Origin: Asticcacaulis sp. AC466
GTDB lineage: Bacteria > Pseudomonadota > Alphaproteobacteria > Caulobacterales > Caulobacteraceae
DNA length: 64,000 bases
Direction: 5' to 3'
Assembly: GCF_000495815.1 (NCBI RefSeq)
Contig: NZ_AWGE01000009.1
Span: 62,001-126,000 of the forward strand
Part shown: piece after piece, positions 16,168-25,248 of the stretch
How the letters are laid out: every line of letters begins with the position of its first letter
Position numbering within the stretch: position 1 is the first letter of the stretch
Notes under the pieces: model-generated
What the model saw: the letters and a program-made list of their open reading frames with translations, nothing else
Databases searched by the model: none
What the model was told of the DNA's origin: nothing
Program-made: the position numbers and the translations under genes

Positions 16168-16616
16168 TGATATGGGTTCTGGGGGCATTGGGGGTATTTT
16201 TCCTGCTGGTCTATGTTGGCCGGAACGCCCGTCCTGGACCATGGATTCGCCAGTTCCGCGCGGTACGCAGCCTGATCAGCATGGCCCTGCTGATGCTGGC
16301 CGTAACCCTTTTTCTCAGGGGGCAAATCGGGTTGGGATTTGGCGCCTTGCTGGGCGCCTTCGTCTTGGGCGGCAGTGTGCGCTATCAAACCTATTTCCGA
16401 CGCGAAGCCGGCCCGCCGCCTGCTGCGGCGAGCTATTCCAGCGAGGAAATCAAGGCATATCAGACCCTGGGGCTTAGCATAGGCGCCGACCGCAAGGCGG
16501 TGAAGGAGGCGTGGAAGCGTCTCATGAAGACGGCACATCCGGACCAAGGAGGAGATGTCAATCGCGCCAGCGCGGTCAATGCGGCGCGGGACGTTTTACT
16601 TAAACGGCGTCGCTGA
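16167..16616 (+). CDS. Membrane-anchored J-domain (DnaJ-like) protein
   Basis: 149 residues. The N-terminal half has a hydrophobic segment at once (WVLGALGVFFLLVYVG) and one or two more between residues ~35 and 72, placing the C-terminus in the cytoplasm if the topology is simple. The C-terminal domain (about 88-149) is a compact J domain: AYQTLGLSIGADRKAVKEAW, then KTAHPDQGG with the HPD tripeptide that activates Hsp70 ATPase. Its ATG overlaps the mipZ stop by one base, so expression is coupled with mipZ. It probably recruits DnaK to the inner membrane; the client is unknown. Confidence 0.85.
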   Translation: MIWVLGALGVFFLLVYVGRNARPGPWIRQFRAVRSLISMALLMLAVTLFLRGQIGLGFGALLGAFVLGGSVRYQTYFRREAGPPPAAASYSSEEIKAYQTLGLSIGADRKAVKEAWKRLMKTAHPDQGGDVNRASAVNAARDVLLKRRR

Positions 16617-16637
16617 GAGTGCGTCTGACGCAAAAAA

Positions 16638-16661
16638 AAGCCCGGCGAAAACACCGGGCTT
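16638..16661. terminator. Bidirectional terminator between the J-domain gene and the SPOR carboxypeptidase gene
   Basis: AAGCCCGG at 16638-16645 pairs with CCGGGCTT at 16654-16661 around an eight-base loop. A-run on the left and T-rich sequence on the right suit termination of both convergent genes. Confidence 0.8.
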
Positions 16662-16693
16662 CTCTATAGTCATTCAGGCGACGCGCCAGGTGG

Positions 16694-18247
16694 CTATGCG
16701 TCAGGCTTGATAACCATGCAGTCGAGATGCTTGGCCGAAATGCTCTTGCACGCGGCGGAAGCTTCTTCCTTGGTCAGGGTCGCGAACCGCGTGCGGTACC
16801 AGCCATTATCATTCTTGGTGATTTGCGATGTCCCGTTGGACAGGTGTTCACCGAAGCGAGACTGCATCTTCTTGACCCAATCGGACGCCAGGGACTTGTC
16901 CTTGAAAGCGCCAACTTGAATGGAATAGACCGCTTTCGGGTTCTTCTTGCCTTTTTTGCCCTTGCTTGGCTTTTCGGCATCGGCCACGACAGTCGCCTTT
17001 TTGCCCTTGGCGGCCTTGGTTTCCGATTTAGTCGCCACCTCTGCCGCCGCAGCCTTGGCTGTTACCTTCGGCGCGGGCTTCAAAGCCGCGACGGTGGGGG
17101 TTGAATTCAAGGTCTGGACAACATCTGGCGCACGGACCGTGGAACTGGCGCGACGGACATCCACATCCGTCGCATTGGCTTGTTCACTGCCTTCCAGGGT
17201 CTCACGCAATTGCGCGTCGGTCAGGGGCGCGTTCTGGCCCCCGCTCACCGGCTGGCCATTGTCTGCCAGGATGGTGTAGGGCTGGGGTGCATCGGGCAAC
17301 TTGGCCTCGACGTCCATGGCGCGGTTGAATTCGTTCTGGGCCACTGTAATGACTTCGCCACGGTTGCGGCGGTTTATGACGTCGAAACCGGTATTCATGA
17401 GCGCGGTCACGTGTTCGCGGCGTTGGGTTTTGTTTGAGCCGCCCAGCATGACGGCGATCAAACGGTGGCCGTTTTGCACACCGGACGCGACCAGATTATA
17501 ACCGGCGGCGTTCGTGAAGCCCGTCTTCATGCCGTCGACGCCATCCATGCCACGCAACGGATTGTGGTTGACATAGGTCCGGCCACGAAACTCTTGCGAA
17601 GGCAGGTTGAAGTAGCTGTAATATTGCGGGTAGTCGCGCATCACGGCGCGTGCCAATATGGCCAGGTCGCGGGCCGAAGACAATTGGCGCGCGTCGGGCA
17701 GTCCGTTGGCATTGACGAACCGCGTCTGGGTCATGCCCAGGTCCTGTGCGCGAATGGTCATCATGGCGGCAAAACGTTCTTCCGAACCGCCGACCTTTTC
17801 GGCCAGGGCAACCGCCAGATCGTTTGCCGAATAGAGGGCAACCAGACGCATCGCGGTATCGACGTCGATGGTGTCGCCGGCCTTGAGATATACCTTGACC
17901 GGCGCCTGGCTGGCGGCGCGCGCCGAAATGGTGATCTGGTCGGTCGGCTTCAGTGTGCCCTGAGCCAGGGCATCAAACACCATGTACAGGGTCATGATCT
18001 TGGTGAGAGACGCCGGATAGCGGGCTGAGTCGGCGCGGCGGGCGTAAAAGACTTCGCCTGACTGTGCATCGACGACAATGGCCGCGTATTTGGTGTTGTC
18101 CGTGAGGTCCTGAGCATTGGCGTAGGTTGCGGGCGCCAGAATCGTCAGGGCGCTGGCAATCATCAGGAAAAAGGAACGTGCCCCCTTTGCCTTGGTCAGT
18201 TCTTGACCGGATTGAACTGGGGTAAACATCCGCCCGATTTTACGCAT
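16694..18247 (-). CDS. D-alanyl-D-alanine carboxypeptidase (S11 penicillin-binding protein) with C-terminal SPOR domain
   Basis: 517 residues. The ATG at 18247 is chosen for the GAGGA nine bases upstream; it gives a signal of the type LMIASALTILAPATYANA. The peptidase domain (about 50-290) has the three penicillin-binding motifs: SLTK (S80), SAND near 137 and KTGF near 240, and GLPD/VNHNPLRG loops typical of DacA/DacF enzymes, which trim stem peptides by removing terminal D-Ala. A low-complexity Ala/Lys linker follows (about 330-430). The last 75 residues (YSIQVGAFKDKSLASDWV ... RTRFATL) are a SPOR domain that binds denuded glycan at division sites. It probably works at the septum. A large inverted repeat lies 62-102 bases upstream. 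Confidence 0.92.
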   Translation of the reverse strand: MRKIGRMFTPVQSGQELTKAKGARSFFLMIASALTILAPATYANAQDLTDNTKYAAIVVDAQSGEVFYARRADSARYPASLTKIMTLYMVFDALAQGTLKPTDQITISARAASQAPVKVYLKAGDTIDVDTAMRLVALYSANDLAVALAEKVGGSEERFAAMMTIRAQDLGMTQTRFVNANGLPDARQLSSARDLAILARAVMRDYPQYYSYFNLPSQEFRGRTYVNHNPLRGMDGVDGMKTGFTNAAGYNLVASGVQNGHRLIAVMLGGSNKTQRREHVTALMNTGFDVINRRNRGEVITVAQNEFNRAMDVEAKLPDAPQPYTILADNGQPVSGGQNAPLTDAQLRETLEGSEQANATDVDVRRASSTVRAPDVVQTLNSTPTVAALKPAPKVTAKAAAAEVATKSETKAAKGKKATVVADAEKPSKGKKGKKNPKAVYSIQVGAFKDKSLASDWVKKMQSRFGEHLSNGTSQITKNDNGWYRTRFATLTKEEASAACKSISAKHLDCMVIKPDA

Positions 18248-18308
18248 CAAAGCTGTCCTCAACTCGTTACAAAAACGCGATTGCACACATCATGATTTTC
18301 CGCCGGAT

Positions 18309-18349
18309 GCTCACAGAATAAGAAAACAATGTGTTCTTATTTTGTGAGC
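18309..18349. repeat. Inverted repeat with 16-base arms upstream of the SPOR carboxypeptidase gene
   Basis: GCTCACAGAATAAGAA at 18309-18324 is mirrored by TTCTTATTTTGTGAGC at 18334-18349, with one non-Watson-Crick pair (G18316 opposite T18342) and a nine-base spacer. No T-run follows on either strand, so it is not a normal terminator. It could be an operator or a 5' leader hairpin for the carboxypeptidase gene, whose start is 62 bases away. Confidence 0.55.
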
Positions 18350-18393
18350 TGTATCATCATAACGCGCTATGTTCAGTCTGTCGTGCGGTTTCC

Positions 18394-18409
18394 TTAATCA
18401 ACCCTTAAG
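18394..18409. promoter_or_regulatory. CtrA-type box between the carboxypeptidase and phasin genes
   Basis: TTAATCAACCCTTAAG reads TTAA, seven bases, TTAA. It lies about 147 bases upstream of the septal-type carboxypeptidase start and 286 bases upstream of the phasin start. Cell-cycle control of the former would make sense, but the assignment rests on the pattern alone. Confidence 0.45.
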
Positions 18410-18694
18410 CTCACCGCTTCGTGACCGAAAGCCGTTTCCTTAATATCTCACTCAACTCGAACCAGTTCAGGCCCATTCGGTCCTGCCCACCATATCAGAC
18501 AACCAGTAAGCATCTGAATATGCCAAGAATCTCTCATATATGGGGAATTTGTCTCTTCACTATCATGTTAGATTTTGTGCAGCGCAACATAAAGCTTGAC
18601 CCCATGCTGCACTTGCGTTATACATATCTCCAATCGGGCTCCGGCGTTAACTACGGCGCGCGGTGCTCAAGCTCACATGAAAAAGGAGTTACCC

Positions 18695-19132
18695 ATGTCG
18701 GAAGCTGCTGAAACCATCAAGTCGAACTTTGACAAATACACCACCGCCGGCAACCAAGCCTTCAAGGAGAGTGTCGAAAAGAGCCTCGGCGCGCTGAACG
18801 AAGTCAACGGCCTTGCCAAGGGCAATGTCGAAGCCGTCGTCGAATCGCTGACCGCGGCCACTAAGGGCGCGGAAACGGTTGGTGCCCAAGCCATCGCCTT
18901 CTCCAAGAAGAATTGGGAAGAAGCTGTCGCGGCTGCCAAGACACTGTCCGGCGCCAAGTCGGTCCAGGAAGTGATCGAGCTGCAATCGAAGTACGCCAAG
19001 TCTTCGATGGAAGCCTATGTCTCGGAAATGAACCTGCTGACCGAAACCCTGTCGGCGTCGTTCAAGGACACCTTCAAGCCGATCAACGCGCGCATGACTG
19101 CCGCTGTTGAAAAGTTCCAGTCCTACCGTTAA
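18695..19132 (+). CDS. Phasin family protein
   Basis: 145 residues from the ATG at 18695, preceded by AAAAGGAGTTACCC, a strong ribosome site. The protein is almost wholly alpha-helical and rich in Ala, Lys, Glu and Val, with the phasin_2 pattern GNVEAVVESLTAATKGAETVGAQAIAFSKKNWEE and a second amphipathic stretch LQSKYAKSSMEAYVSEMNLL. Phasins coat polyhydroxyalkanoate granules; related alphaproteobacterial proteins also have stress roles. No other PHA gene is in the window. A terminator follows. Confidence 0.85.
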   Translation: MSEAAETIKSNFDKYTTAGNQAFKESVEKSLGALNEVNGLAKGNVEAVVESLTAATKGAETVGAQAIAFSKKNWEEAVAAAKTLSGAKSVQEVIELQSKYAKSSMEAYVSEMNLLTETLSASFKDTFKPINARMTAAVEKFQSYR

Positions 19133-19172
19133 ACCCCGACGTCGGTTAACGCCGACGCTGCGGCCAAATTTG

Positions 19173-19208
19173 AAGCTCCATGTCCGCCCGGGCATGGGGC
19201 TTTTATTT
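19173..19208 (+). terminator. Rho-independent terminator after the phasin gene
   Basis: AAGCTCCATG at 19173-19182 pairs with CATGGGGCTT at 19193-19202 (one G-U pair) and is followed by TTATTTTTT. Confidence 0.8.
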
Positions 19209-19435
19209 TTTGCGCCGCCTCCCATATGGACGGTGTCACCGTGTCCATCACAAATTGATATCACAGCGTTAAAACTGTGATCGTTTGTGGGCAGGTTCGT
19301 GCATTTACCCCTTAACACTCGGTCCTTTTGGTCTATCTTGTAATGAAGCGACTCCTGCATATCTATTAAGGCAGAGGTCTAACCTGACAGGACCCGAGAC
19401 GTTTTGAGATGAAGTTGGTTTTAGAAGATACATTG
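19209..19435. other. Intergenic region upstream of clpS
   Basis: This gap, with the phasin terminator, separates phasin from clpS. A small inverted repeat, ATCACAG at 19260-19266 and CTGTGAT at 19275-19281, is the only structure I noticed; it may be part of a promoter or chance. No RNA gene or small protein is supported. Confidence 0.4.
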
Positions 19436-19765
19436 ATGGCCGCCGAAAAAGGCATGACCACCCGTCCGGGTCAGTCAACCGGTTTGCTGGTTGATACCAA
19501 GCCCAAGGCGCAAAAGCCGTCCCTGTATCGTGTTCTCATTCTGAATGACGATTACACGCCGATGGAATTCGTCGTCTATGTGCTGGAACGTTTTTTCAAC
19601 AAGTCGCGTGAAGAAGCCACGCTGATCATGTTGCATGTGCACCAAACGGGGGTGGGGGTATGCGGTGTCTATACCTATGAGGTCGCGGAAACGAAGGTGG
19701 CTCAGGTCGTTGACATGGCCCGCCGTCATCAGCATCCGCTGCAATGCACGATGGAGAAGGACTGA
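19436..19765 (+). CDS. clpS: ClpS adaptor for ClpAP protease
   Basis: Delivers N-degron substrates to ClpA. From the ATG at 19436 it has 109 residues; an in-frame ATG at 19409 would add nine and neither has a decisive ribosome site. The shorter form matches the usual ClpS opening. The core is almost canonical: [20 protein letters not shown] (the NDDYTPM substrate-binding loop), [34 protein letters not shown] and the terminal [10 protein letters not shown]. clpA follows 205 bases downstream on the same strand, the standard arrangement. Confidence 0.95.
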   Translation: MAAEKGMTTRPGQSTGLLVDTKPKAQKPSLYRVLILNDDYTPMEFVVYVLERFFNKSREEATLIMLHVHQTGVGVCGVYTYEVAETKVAQVVDMARRHQHPLQCTMEKD

Positions 19766-19913
19766 TCCAGGCGACACCGATCTCGGTATAACCTGGGCAA
19801 GGGTCGTATCCGCCGGAGACGCGAAAAGGGCCCCCGAAGTAACAGTTACGTGTGGCGTGGGTTCAGATAGGGTTCAGTTTGATTATGGTAAATCATCCTA
19901 AACCTTTTGGGTT

Positions 19914-19942
19914 TTGAGTTGAGTTAGTTGAGTAAGTTGAGT
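19914..19942. repeat. TTGAGT-rich short repeats upstream of clpA
   Basis: TTGAGT occurs at 19914, 19919, 19928 and 19937, the last two intervals being nine bases. The cluster ends 28 bases before the clpA ATG, just ahead of a strong AGGAGG ribosome site. It may be slippage-derived spacer sequence, or a leader element affecting clpA translation. Confidence 0.4.
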
Positions 19943-19970
19943 TGGGGTTTTAAGGTTTTAGGAGGTTGTC

Positions 19971-22286
19971 ATGCCGTCTTTTTCAAGCGCTTTAGAGGAA
20001 ACCCTGCATAGGGCCGTCGGTCATGCCAACGCGCATCACCACGAATATGCCACGCTTGAGCACCTCCTGTTGGCGCTGATCGATGATGTCGACGCTGCCG
20101 CCGTCATGAGTGCCTGCAATGTGGATCTCGCCAAGCTACGTACCGCTCTGGACGCCTATATCGAGACCGATCTGAAGTCACTGGTCGAGCCGCAATCGGA
20201 GGAAGCCAAGCCGACGGCCGGGTTCCAACGCGTTATCCAACGCGCGGTGATCCATGTCCAAAGCTCGGGCCGCGACGAAGTCACAGGCGCAAATGTCCTG
20301 GTCGCCATCTTCTCCGAGCGCGAATCGCATGCCGCCTTTTTCCTGCAAGAGCAGGAAATGACGCGCTATGATGCGGTCAACTATATCGCCCACGGCATTG
20401 CCAAGAAGCCGGGCGCGACGGAAGCCCGCGTCGTTCGCGGCGCTACCGAGGATAATGCCAACACCAGCGAGGAAAAAGGCAAGGGCGGTTCCACTGACGC
20501 GCTGGCCGCCTATTGCGTCGACCTCAATGAAAAATCGCGTCACGGCAAGGTCGATCCGCTGATTGGCCGGTCGGCGGAGGTTGAGCGCGCTATCCAGATC
20601 CTGTGCCGCCGTACCAAGAACAATCCGCTTCTGGTCGGTGATCCGGGCGTCGGCAAGACGGCCATCGCCGAAGGCCTGGCCAAGAAGATCGTCGACGGTG
20701 AGGTCCCCGATGTTCTGGCGGGCGCCACCATCTATTCCCTCGACATGGGTACGTTACTGGCCGGCACCCGCTATCGCGGTGACTTTGAAGAACGCGTCAA
20801 GCAGGTCGTCAAGGAATTGGAGGCGCATCCCAATGCCGTCCTGTTCATCGACGAAATTCATACGGTTATCGGCGCGGGTGCGACCTCCGGCGGGGCCATG
20901 GATGCCTCCAATTTGCTGAAGCCTGCCCTGGCCGCCGGTACCCTGCGCTGCATGGGATCGACCACCTATAAGGAATATCGTCAGCACTTCGAAAAGGATC
21001 GCGCCCTGGTTCGCCGCTTCCAGAAGATTGACGTCAATGAACCGACCCTGGACGATACCATCAAGATTCTGAAGGGCCTCAAGCCATACTACGAGACCTT
21101 CCACCATCTGAAATACACCGACGCCGCCATCAAGACCGCGGTCGAGCTGTCGGCGCGTTACATCACTGACCGCAAGCTGCCCGACAAAGCGATTGACGTG
21201 ATCGACGAAGCGGGCGCCTTGCAAATGGTTCTGCCGGAACACAAGCGCCGCAAGGTGATCGGTCCGAAAGAAATCGAATATGTCGTCTCGAAGATCGCCC
21301 GCGTGCCGTCCAAGACGGTGTCGCGTGACGATACCCAGGCGCTGCGCGATCTGAAAACCGATCTCAACCGCGTTGTGTTCGGGCAGGATGAGGCCATCGA
21401 GCAGTTGTCAACCGCGATCAAGCTGTCCCGCGCCGGTCTGCGCGATCCGCAAAAGCCGATCGGTTGTTACCTGTTCTCCGGACCGACCGGTGTCGGCAAG
21501 ACAGAAGTGGCGAAGCAATTGGCCGCGACCATGGGGATCGACCTGCTGCGTTTCGACATGTCGGAATATATGGAACGCCACACGGTTTCGCGTCTGATCG
21601 GCGCGCCTCCGGGCTATGTCGGACACGATCAGGGCGGCCTGCTGACCGATGCGGTCGATCAGCAACCGCACTCGATCGTCCTGCTCGACGAAATCGAAAA
21701 GGCGCATTCGGACATCTACAACATCCTGCTTCAGGTTATGGACCATGGCGTGCTGACGGATGCGGTGGGTAAGAAGGTCGATTTCCGCAATGTGATCCTG
21801 ATCATGACCACCAATGCCGGGGCGTCTGATAACCAGAAGAACTCGATCGGCTTCGGCCGTGAAAAGGTCTCCGGCGAAGACGAAGCTGCGATCAAGCGTT
21901 TGTTTACGCCGGAATTCCGCAACCGCCTGGATGCCATCGTGACCTTCAAGCAACTGAAGCAGGACGTGATTGCGCAGGTTGTCCAGAAGTTCATTATGCA
22001 GTTGGAAATGCAACTGGCTGACCGCCACATCTCGATCGAACTGACCGACGAAGCGGCTGCCTGGCTGAGCGAAAACGGATATGATGAACTGTATGGCGCC
22101 CGTCCGCTGGCACGCGTCATACAGGAAAACATCAAGAAGCCGCTGGCCGACGAAATTCTCTTCGGCAAGCTGGTCAAGGGTGGACATATCTTGGTCAAGT
22201 TGACGGACGGCAAGATTGCCTTCGATATAACGCCGTCGCAAAAGGGCGCCGATAAGCCTGGCGCCAAGGCTGAAATCGTCGAGTAA
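19971..22286 (+). CDS. clpA: ATP-dependent Clp protease ATP-binding subunit ClpA
   Basis: The AAA+ unfoldase that feeds substrates to ClpP. It has 771 residues, normal for ClpA. The N-domain (1-145) has [17 protein letters not shown], the ClpS-binding surface region. AAA1 carries Walker A GDPGVGKT near residue 225 and Walker [10 protein letters not shown] near 288; AAA2 carries GPTGVGKT near 505 and [10 protein letters not shown] near 568, with the sensor-2 [11 protein letters not shown] at the end. The IGL/IGF ClpP-binding loop appears as [10 protein letters not shown] near 625. A terminator follows directly. Confidence 0.97.
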   Translation: MPSFSSALEETLHRAVGHANAHHHEYATLEHLLLALIDDVDAAAVMSACNVDLAKLRTALDAYIETDLKSLVEPQSEEAKPTAGFQRVIQRAVIHVQSSGRDEVTGANVLVAIFSERESHAAFFLQEQEMTRYDAVNYIAHGIAKKPGATEARVVRGATEDNANTSEEKGKGGSTDALAAYCVDLNEKSRHGKVDPLIGRSAEVERAIQILCRRTKNNPLLVGDPGVGKTAIAEGLAKKIVDGEVPDVLAGATIYSLDMGTLLAGTRYRGDFEERVKQVVKELEAHPNAVLFIDEIHTVIGAGATSGGAMDASNLLKPALAAGTLRCMGSTTYKEYRQHFEKDRALVRRFQKIDVNEPTLDDTIKILKGLKPYYETFHHLKYTDAAIKTAVELSARYITDRKLPDKAIDVIDEAGALQMVLPEHKRRKVIGPKEIEYVVSKIARVPSKTVSRDDTQALRDLKTDLNRVVFGQDEAIEQLSTAIKLSRAGLRDPQKPIGCYLFSGPTGVGKTEVAKQLAATMGIDLLRFDMSEYMERHTVSRLIGAPPGYVGHDQGGLLTDAVDQQPHSIVLLDEIEKAHSDIYNILLQVMDHGVLTDAVGKKVDFRNVILIMTTNAGASDNQKNSIGFGREKVSGEDEAAIKRLFTPEFRNRLDAIVTFKQLKQDVIAQVVQKFIMQLEMQLADRHISIELTDEAAAWLSENGYDELYGARPLARVIQENIKKPLADEILFGKLVKGGHILVKLTDGKIAFDITPSQKGADKPGAKAEIVE

Positions 22287-22303
22287 TTGACGGTCAAAGG
22301 AAT

Positions 22304-22338
22304 AAAGCCCCTGAAACGCACGTTTCAGGGGCTTTTTT
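22304..22338 (+). terminator. Rho-independent terminator after clpA
   Basis: AAAGCCCCTGAAACG at 22304-22318 is mirrored at 22321-22335 and runs into seven T residues. Confidence 0.9.
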
Positions 22339-22427
22339 TGTGCCGATGGATCGGTGAAGCAAGCAGCGGGGGGCTCTTTAAATTGTAACCCGAGCACCTA
22401 CATAAGCTTGACCTCACGGAGAGTACC

Positions 22428-23426
22428 ATGATCCCATTTTCGATCCTCGACCTGTCGCAGATTTCAGACGGCAGCACGATTTCAGACGCGCTCGCCAGTT
22501 CGGCCAAAATGGCGCAGACGGCGGAAGAGAATGGCTATTCCCGCTATTGGCTGGCCGAACATCACGGTATGCCGGGCATCGCTTCGGCCGCGACCTCATT
22601 GGTCATTTCTCACGTCGGGGCGGCGACTCAGAAGATACGCATCGGCTCCGGCGGCATTATGTTGCCGAACCATTCGCCCTTGGTGATTGCGGAGCAATTT
22701 GGCACGCTCGAAGCCCTGTATCCCGGCCGGGTCGATCTCGGGATTGGCCGCGCTCCCGGCACGGACGTGGCGACGGCTCGCGCCCTGCGTCGTCATCAGG
22801 AAGCAGGGGTTGAAAGCTTTCCAAACGATATCATAGAGTTGCAGCGCCTTCTTGGGACGCCGGATGACAGCCAGAGGATTTTAGCCGTACCCGGCATGAA
22901 TTCGCACGTGCCTATCTGGCTGCTGGGGTCATCACTCTACAGCGCGCAACTGGCGGCACAACTGGGGCTTCCCTACGCGTTTGCGTCGCATTTTGCACCG
23001 GAACTGTTGTTCGATGCGCTGCACCTGTACCGGACGCATTTTCGTCCGTCGGAGGCCTATGCCAAGCCGCACACAATGGTCGGTGTAATGGGCGTGGCCG
23101 CGGATACGGACGCCGAAGCCGACTATCTGTATACCTCGATGCAGCAATCCTTCGCCAATCTGCGCCGTAATGTCCGTAAGCCGTTTCCGCGTCCGGACTA
23201 CGACGCCGTGGCCAACCTGACGCCGGATGAGCAGGCGATGATCGACCACATGTTGCGTTTCGCCATGGTTGGATCGCCGGCGACGATCGAAAAGCGCCTG
23301 GGGAGCTTTCTCGACCAGACTCAGGCAGACGAACTGATCATCTCCATGCCGATCCACAGCGTCGCGGCGCGTCTCAAGTCGGTTGAGTTGTTCGCTGGCT
23401 TGCCTTTCATGCAAAAGGTTCAGTAG
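22428..23426 (+). CDS. LLM-class flavin-dependent oxidoreductase (luciferase-like)
   Basis: 332 residues of the bacterial luciferase-like TIM barrel family. Visible: PFSILDLSQISDGST at the N-terminus, YSRYWLAEHHGMPGIAS near residue 40, IRIGSGGIMLPNHSPLVIAEQFGTLEALYPGRVDLGIGRAPG near 70-115, all typical of the YhbW/MsnO8-like subgroup that uses reduced FMN. The natural substrate is unknown for this group. It is a lone gene; its stop overlaps that of the convergent DUF4153 gene by a few bases. Confidence 0.9.
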   Translation: MIPFSILDLSQISDGSTISDALASSAKMAQTAEENGYSRYWLAEHHGMPGIASAATSLVISHVGAATQKIRIGSGGIMLPNHSPLVIAEQFGTLEALYPGRVDLGIGRAPGTDVATARALRRHQEAGVESFPNDIIELQRLLGTPDDSQRILAVPGMNSHVPIWLLGSSLYSAQLAAQLGLPYAFASHFAPELLFDALHLYRTHFRPSEAYAKPHTMVGVMGVAADTDAEADYLYTSMQQSFANLRRNVRKPFPRPDYDAVANLTPDEQAMIDHMLRFAMVGSPATIEKRLGSFLDQTQADELIISMPIHSVAARLKSVELFAGLPFMQKVQ

Positions 23427-25180
23427 GAGACCAGGTCTTCGCCTGTCTTGGTGTTGCGGTGGCTGTCGCGGATATCGATGATCTTATCGCCGATTTTCAG
23501 GTCGTCGAATATCGGGCGCTGGGCTAAAGCCTGGCCCTTTCGGAAGGCTTCGGCGTCGGTGGGCGTCAGGTAGACATTGCTCATCAGTCGCCATTGATTA
23601 TTCGCCTGACTGTCCTTCAGGAAGATCGACATGGCCTTGCCATCCAGGATGGCGACCTCTGGGATATTGTCGTGATTGAGGTCGATTAAAGCGGCATAGC
23701 AGCCTGGCACCGCCGCCGAAGCCGTGGCGCAGTCGGGCAGGTCTTGCGCCGGATAGGCCTGGCTCAGAAAATCGGCGGGCAGCAGGGTGCCCTTAGGAGA
23801 CACGACGAACTGTTTTACGTCCGGGGTGTGCGTGGACGGTTTGGCGGCATCGGCGAGAACCCAGCGGTCTTCATCCTTGAGAGCCAGGGCGGTGCGTGCG
23901 GCATCGCGGACGGCTTGCGTATGTCCGGCTTGGCCCAGGCGTTTAAGGGCATCACGTCCATAGGTGCCGGTTTCAAAGCGTAGGACGCGCCAGTCAAAGG
24001 CAGCGGGTGTTATCTTGCCGCCATCGATGCGCGCGGCCTGGGCCTCGGCGCTCAGGCGATACGGATCGGCGATGGGCGTCAGTACGGCCAGGAAAAGGCC
24101 AGCCATGACGAAGGCCAGGGCAATATTGGCCAACTCGATACCGCGCAGCCAACGGCCACGCCAAACAGCAGCAACGGTATAGGCGAGGCCGAACAGGCAG
24201 GCGATGATGACGCCAACCGCCGCCATGGCGCGTTCCGGGGTCAGGCCATATTGTTCGATGCGTAAATAAAGGCTGTAGGCCGCCAGCCCGGCGAACACCA
24301 GCGTCAGACCGCAGGCGATCCGGGACGACACTTTCAACACGATATGGACCGGACGTTCCGCGTCCCCTTGCTGATAGGCGGCATTGATCAGCAGGACGAG
24401 AGCCACGCACGCTGTGAGCAGGGAAGCTGTCGCGGCCTTTGTTTTCCATAGGGGCTCCAATCCGCTGAAACAAAGCGATACAGCAAACAGGACACCAATG
24501 AAGGCGATGACTGGCAGCAGCCAGGACAGAACGCCCAGCACAAGTGACCGGAAATTGCTCATCAGCCGGGTTTGCACGTCGCCAAGATTGACGGCCGAAG
24601 CGATGGCCAGGCCGCTTAGCGGCCAGGCGAAATAGGCATTGGCCAGCAGATCCTTGAACCAGGTAAAACCGATGAAGCCCAGGAGGGCGGCGCCAAGCCA
24701 CAATATCCCCCAGAACAGGCCGGTGAATATCATGGCCAGGATGAGTTGCACGCCCCGTTTCCACGCCTCGTCGAAATAGAGCGGGTAGGGCGCGACAGGC
24801 TTTCCGGCCTGGTCGGCGGAAGACACCAGTTCATGACTGATGAACAGGAAGGGGTAGATAAGGAAGGACAGGTTGAAAAAGAACGGATTGAAGGACGCGT
24901 CGGTGTTGTGCGCCGCGCGGTTCCACGCGATGACGGCGATCACGGCCAGGGCGGCGGCACCCCATACCGCTAGGCTGATCCGGCGCATCGCGCCCGCACC
25001 GGCCCACAGCACGAATGCGCCAAGCATCAGGGTGCTGGCCAAAACCTGTTGCCACAGTACGGGGGCGCTGTCGTGGGCTTCGATCTGCTTGATCAGCCAG
25101 CCCAGAATTCCACCGAAGACCAATCCGACACCCAGCCGGACGATAAGCGTTTCGCGCGCGTTCAGTCCTGAATTGGTCAT
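23420..25180 (-). CDS. DUF4153-type polytopic membrane protein
   Basis: 586 residues. About 11-12 hydrophobic segments occupy residues 1-380, including VGLVFGGILGWLI, VLASTLMLGAFVLWAGAG and LILAMIFTGLFWGILWLGAALLGF, with WGILW/FAWPLSG patterns like those of DUF4153 proteins. The C-terminal ~200 residues are soluble and contain FDWRVLRFETGTYGRDALKRL and a region with DLNHDNIPEVAILDG that resembles an FG-GAP/VCBS-like acidic loop. Function unknown. It converges on the LLM gene and is followed upstream by a phosphatase gene. Confidence 0.75.
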   Translation of the reverse strand: MTNSGLNARETLIVRLGVGLVFGGILGWLIKQIEAHDSAPVLWQQVLASTLMLGAFVLWAGAGAMRRISLAVWGAAALAVIAVIAWNRAAHNTDASFNPFFFNLSFLIYPFLFISHELVSSADQAGKPVAPYPLYFDEAWKRGVQLILAMIFTGLFWGILWLGAALLGFIGFTWFKDLLANAYFAWPLSGLAIASAVNLGDVQTRLMSNFRSLVLGVLSWLLPVIAFIGVLFAVSLCFSGLEPLWKTKAATASLLTACVALVLLINAAYQQGDAERPVHIVLKVSSRIACGLTLVFAGLAAYSLYLRIEQYGLTPERAMAAVGVIIACLFGLAYTVAAVWRGRWLRGIELANIALAFVMAGLFLAVLTPIADPYRLSAEAQAARIDGGKITPAAFDWRVLRFETGTYGRDALKRLGQAGHTQAVRDAARTALALKDEDRWVLADAAKPSTHTPDVKQFVVSPKGTLLPADFLSQAYPAQDLPDCATASAAVPGCYAALIDLNHDNIPEVAILDGKAMSIFLKDSQANNQWRLMSNVYLTPTDAEAFRKGQALAQRPIFDDLKIGDKIIDIRDSHRNTKTGEDLVSY

Positions 25181-25248
25181 GCGATTTCCCTTTCCGGGAG
25201 GCTATCACATAAGCTTGGTCGGTCAAACCATGGGGGTTCGGCGTAACG

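Larger units (their letters stand above)
18248..18694. other. Divergent intergenic region between the SPOR carboxypeptidase gene and the phasin gene
   Basis: A 447-base gap. It contains a long inverted repeat at 18309-18349 and a CtrA-type box at 18394-18409, both listed separately. The rest is AT-richer than the flanks, and open frames in it have no ribosome site or recognisable product. AAAAGGAG at 18680-18687 is the phasin ribosome site. Confidence 0.5.

Noticed and set aside
18421-18711. Plus-strand open frame before the phasin gene
   Set aside because: No ribosome site or family sequence; it overlaps the well-supported phasin start.
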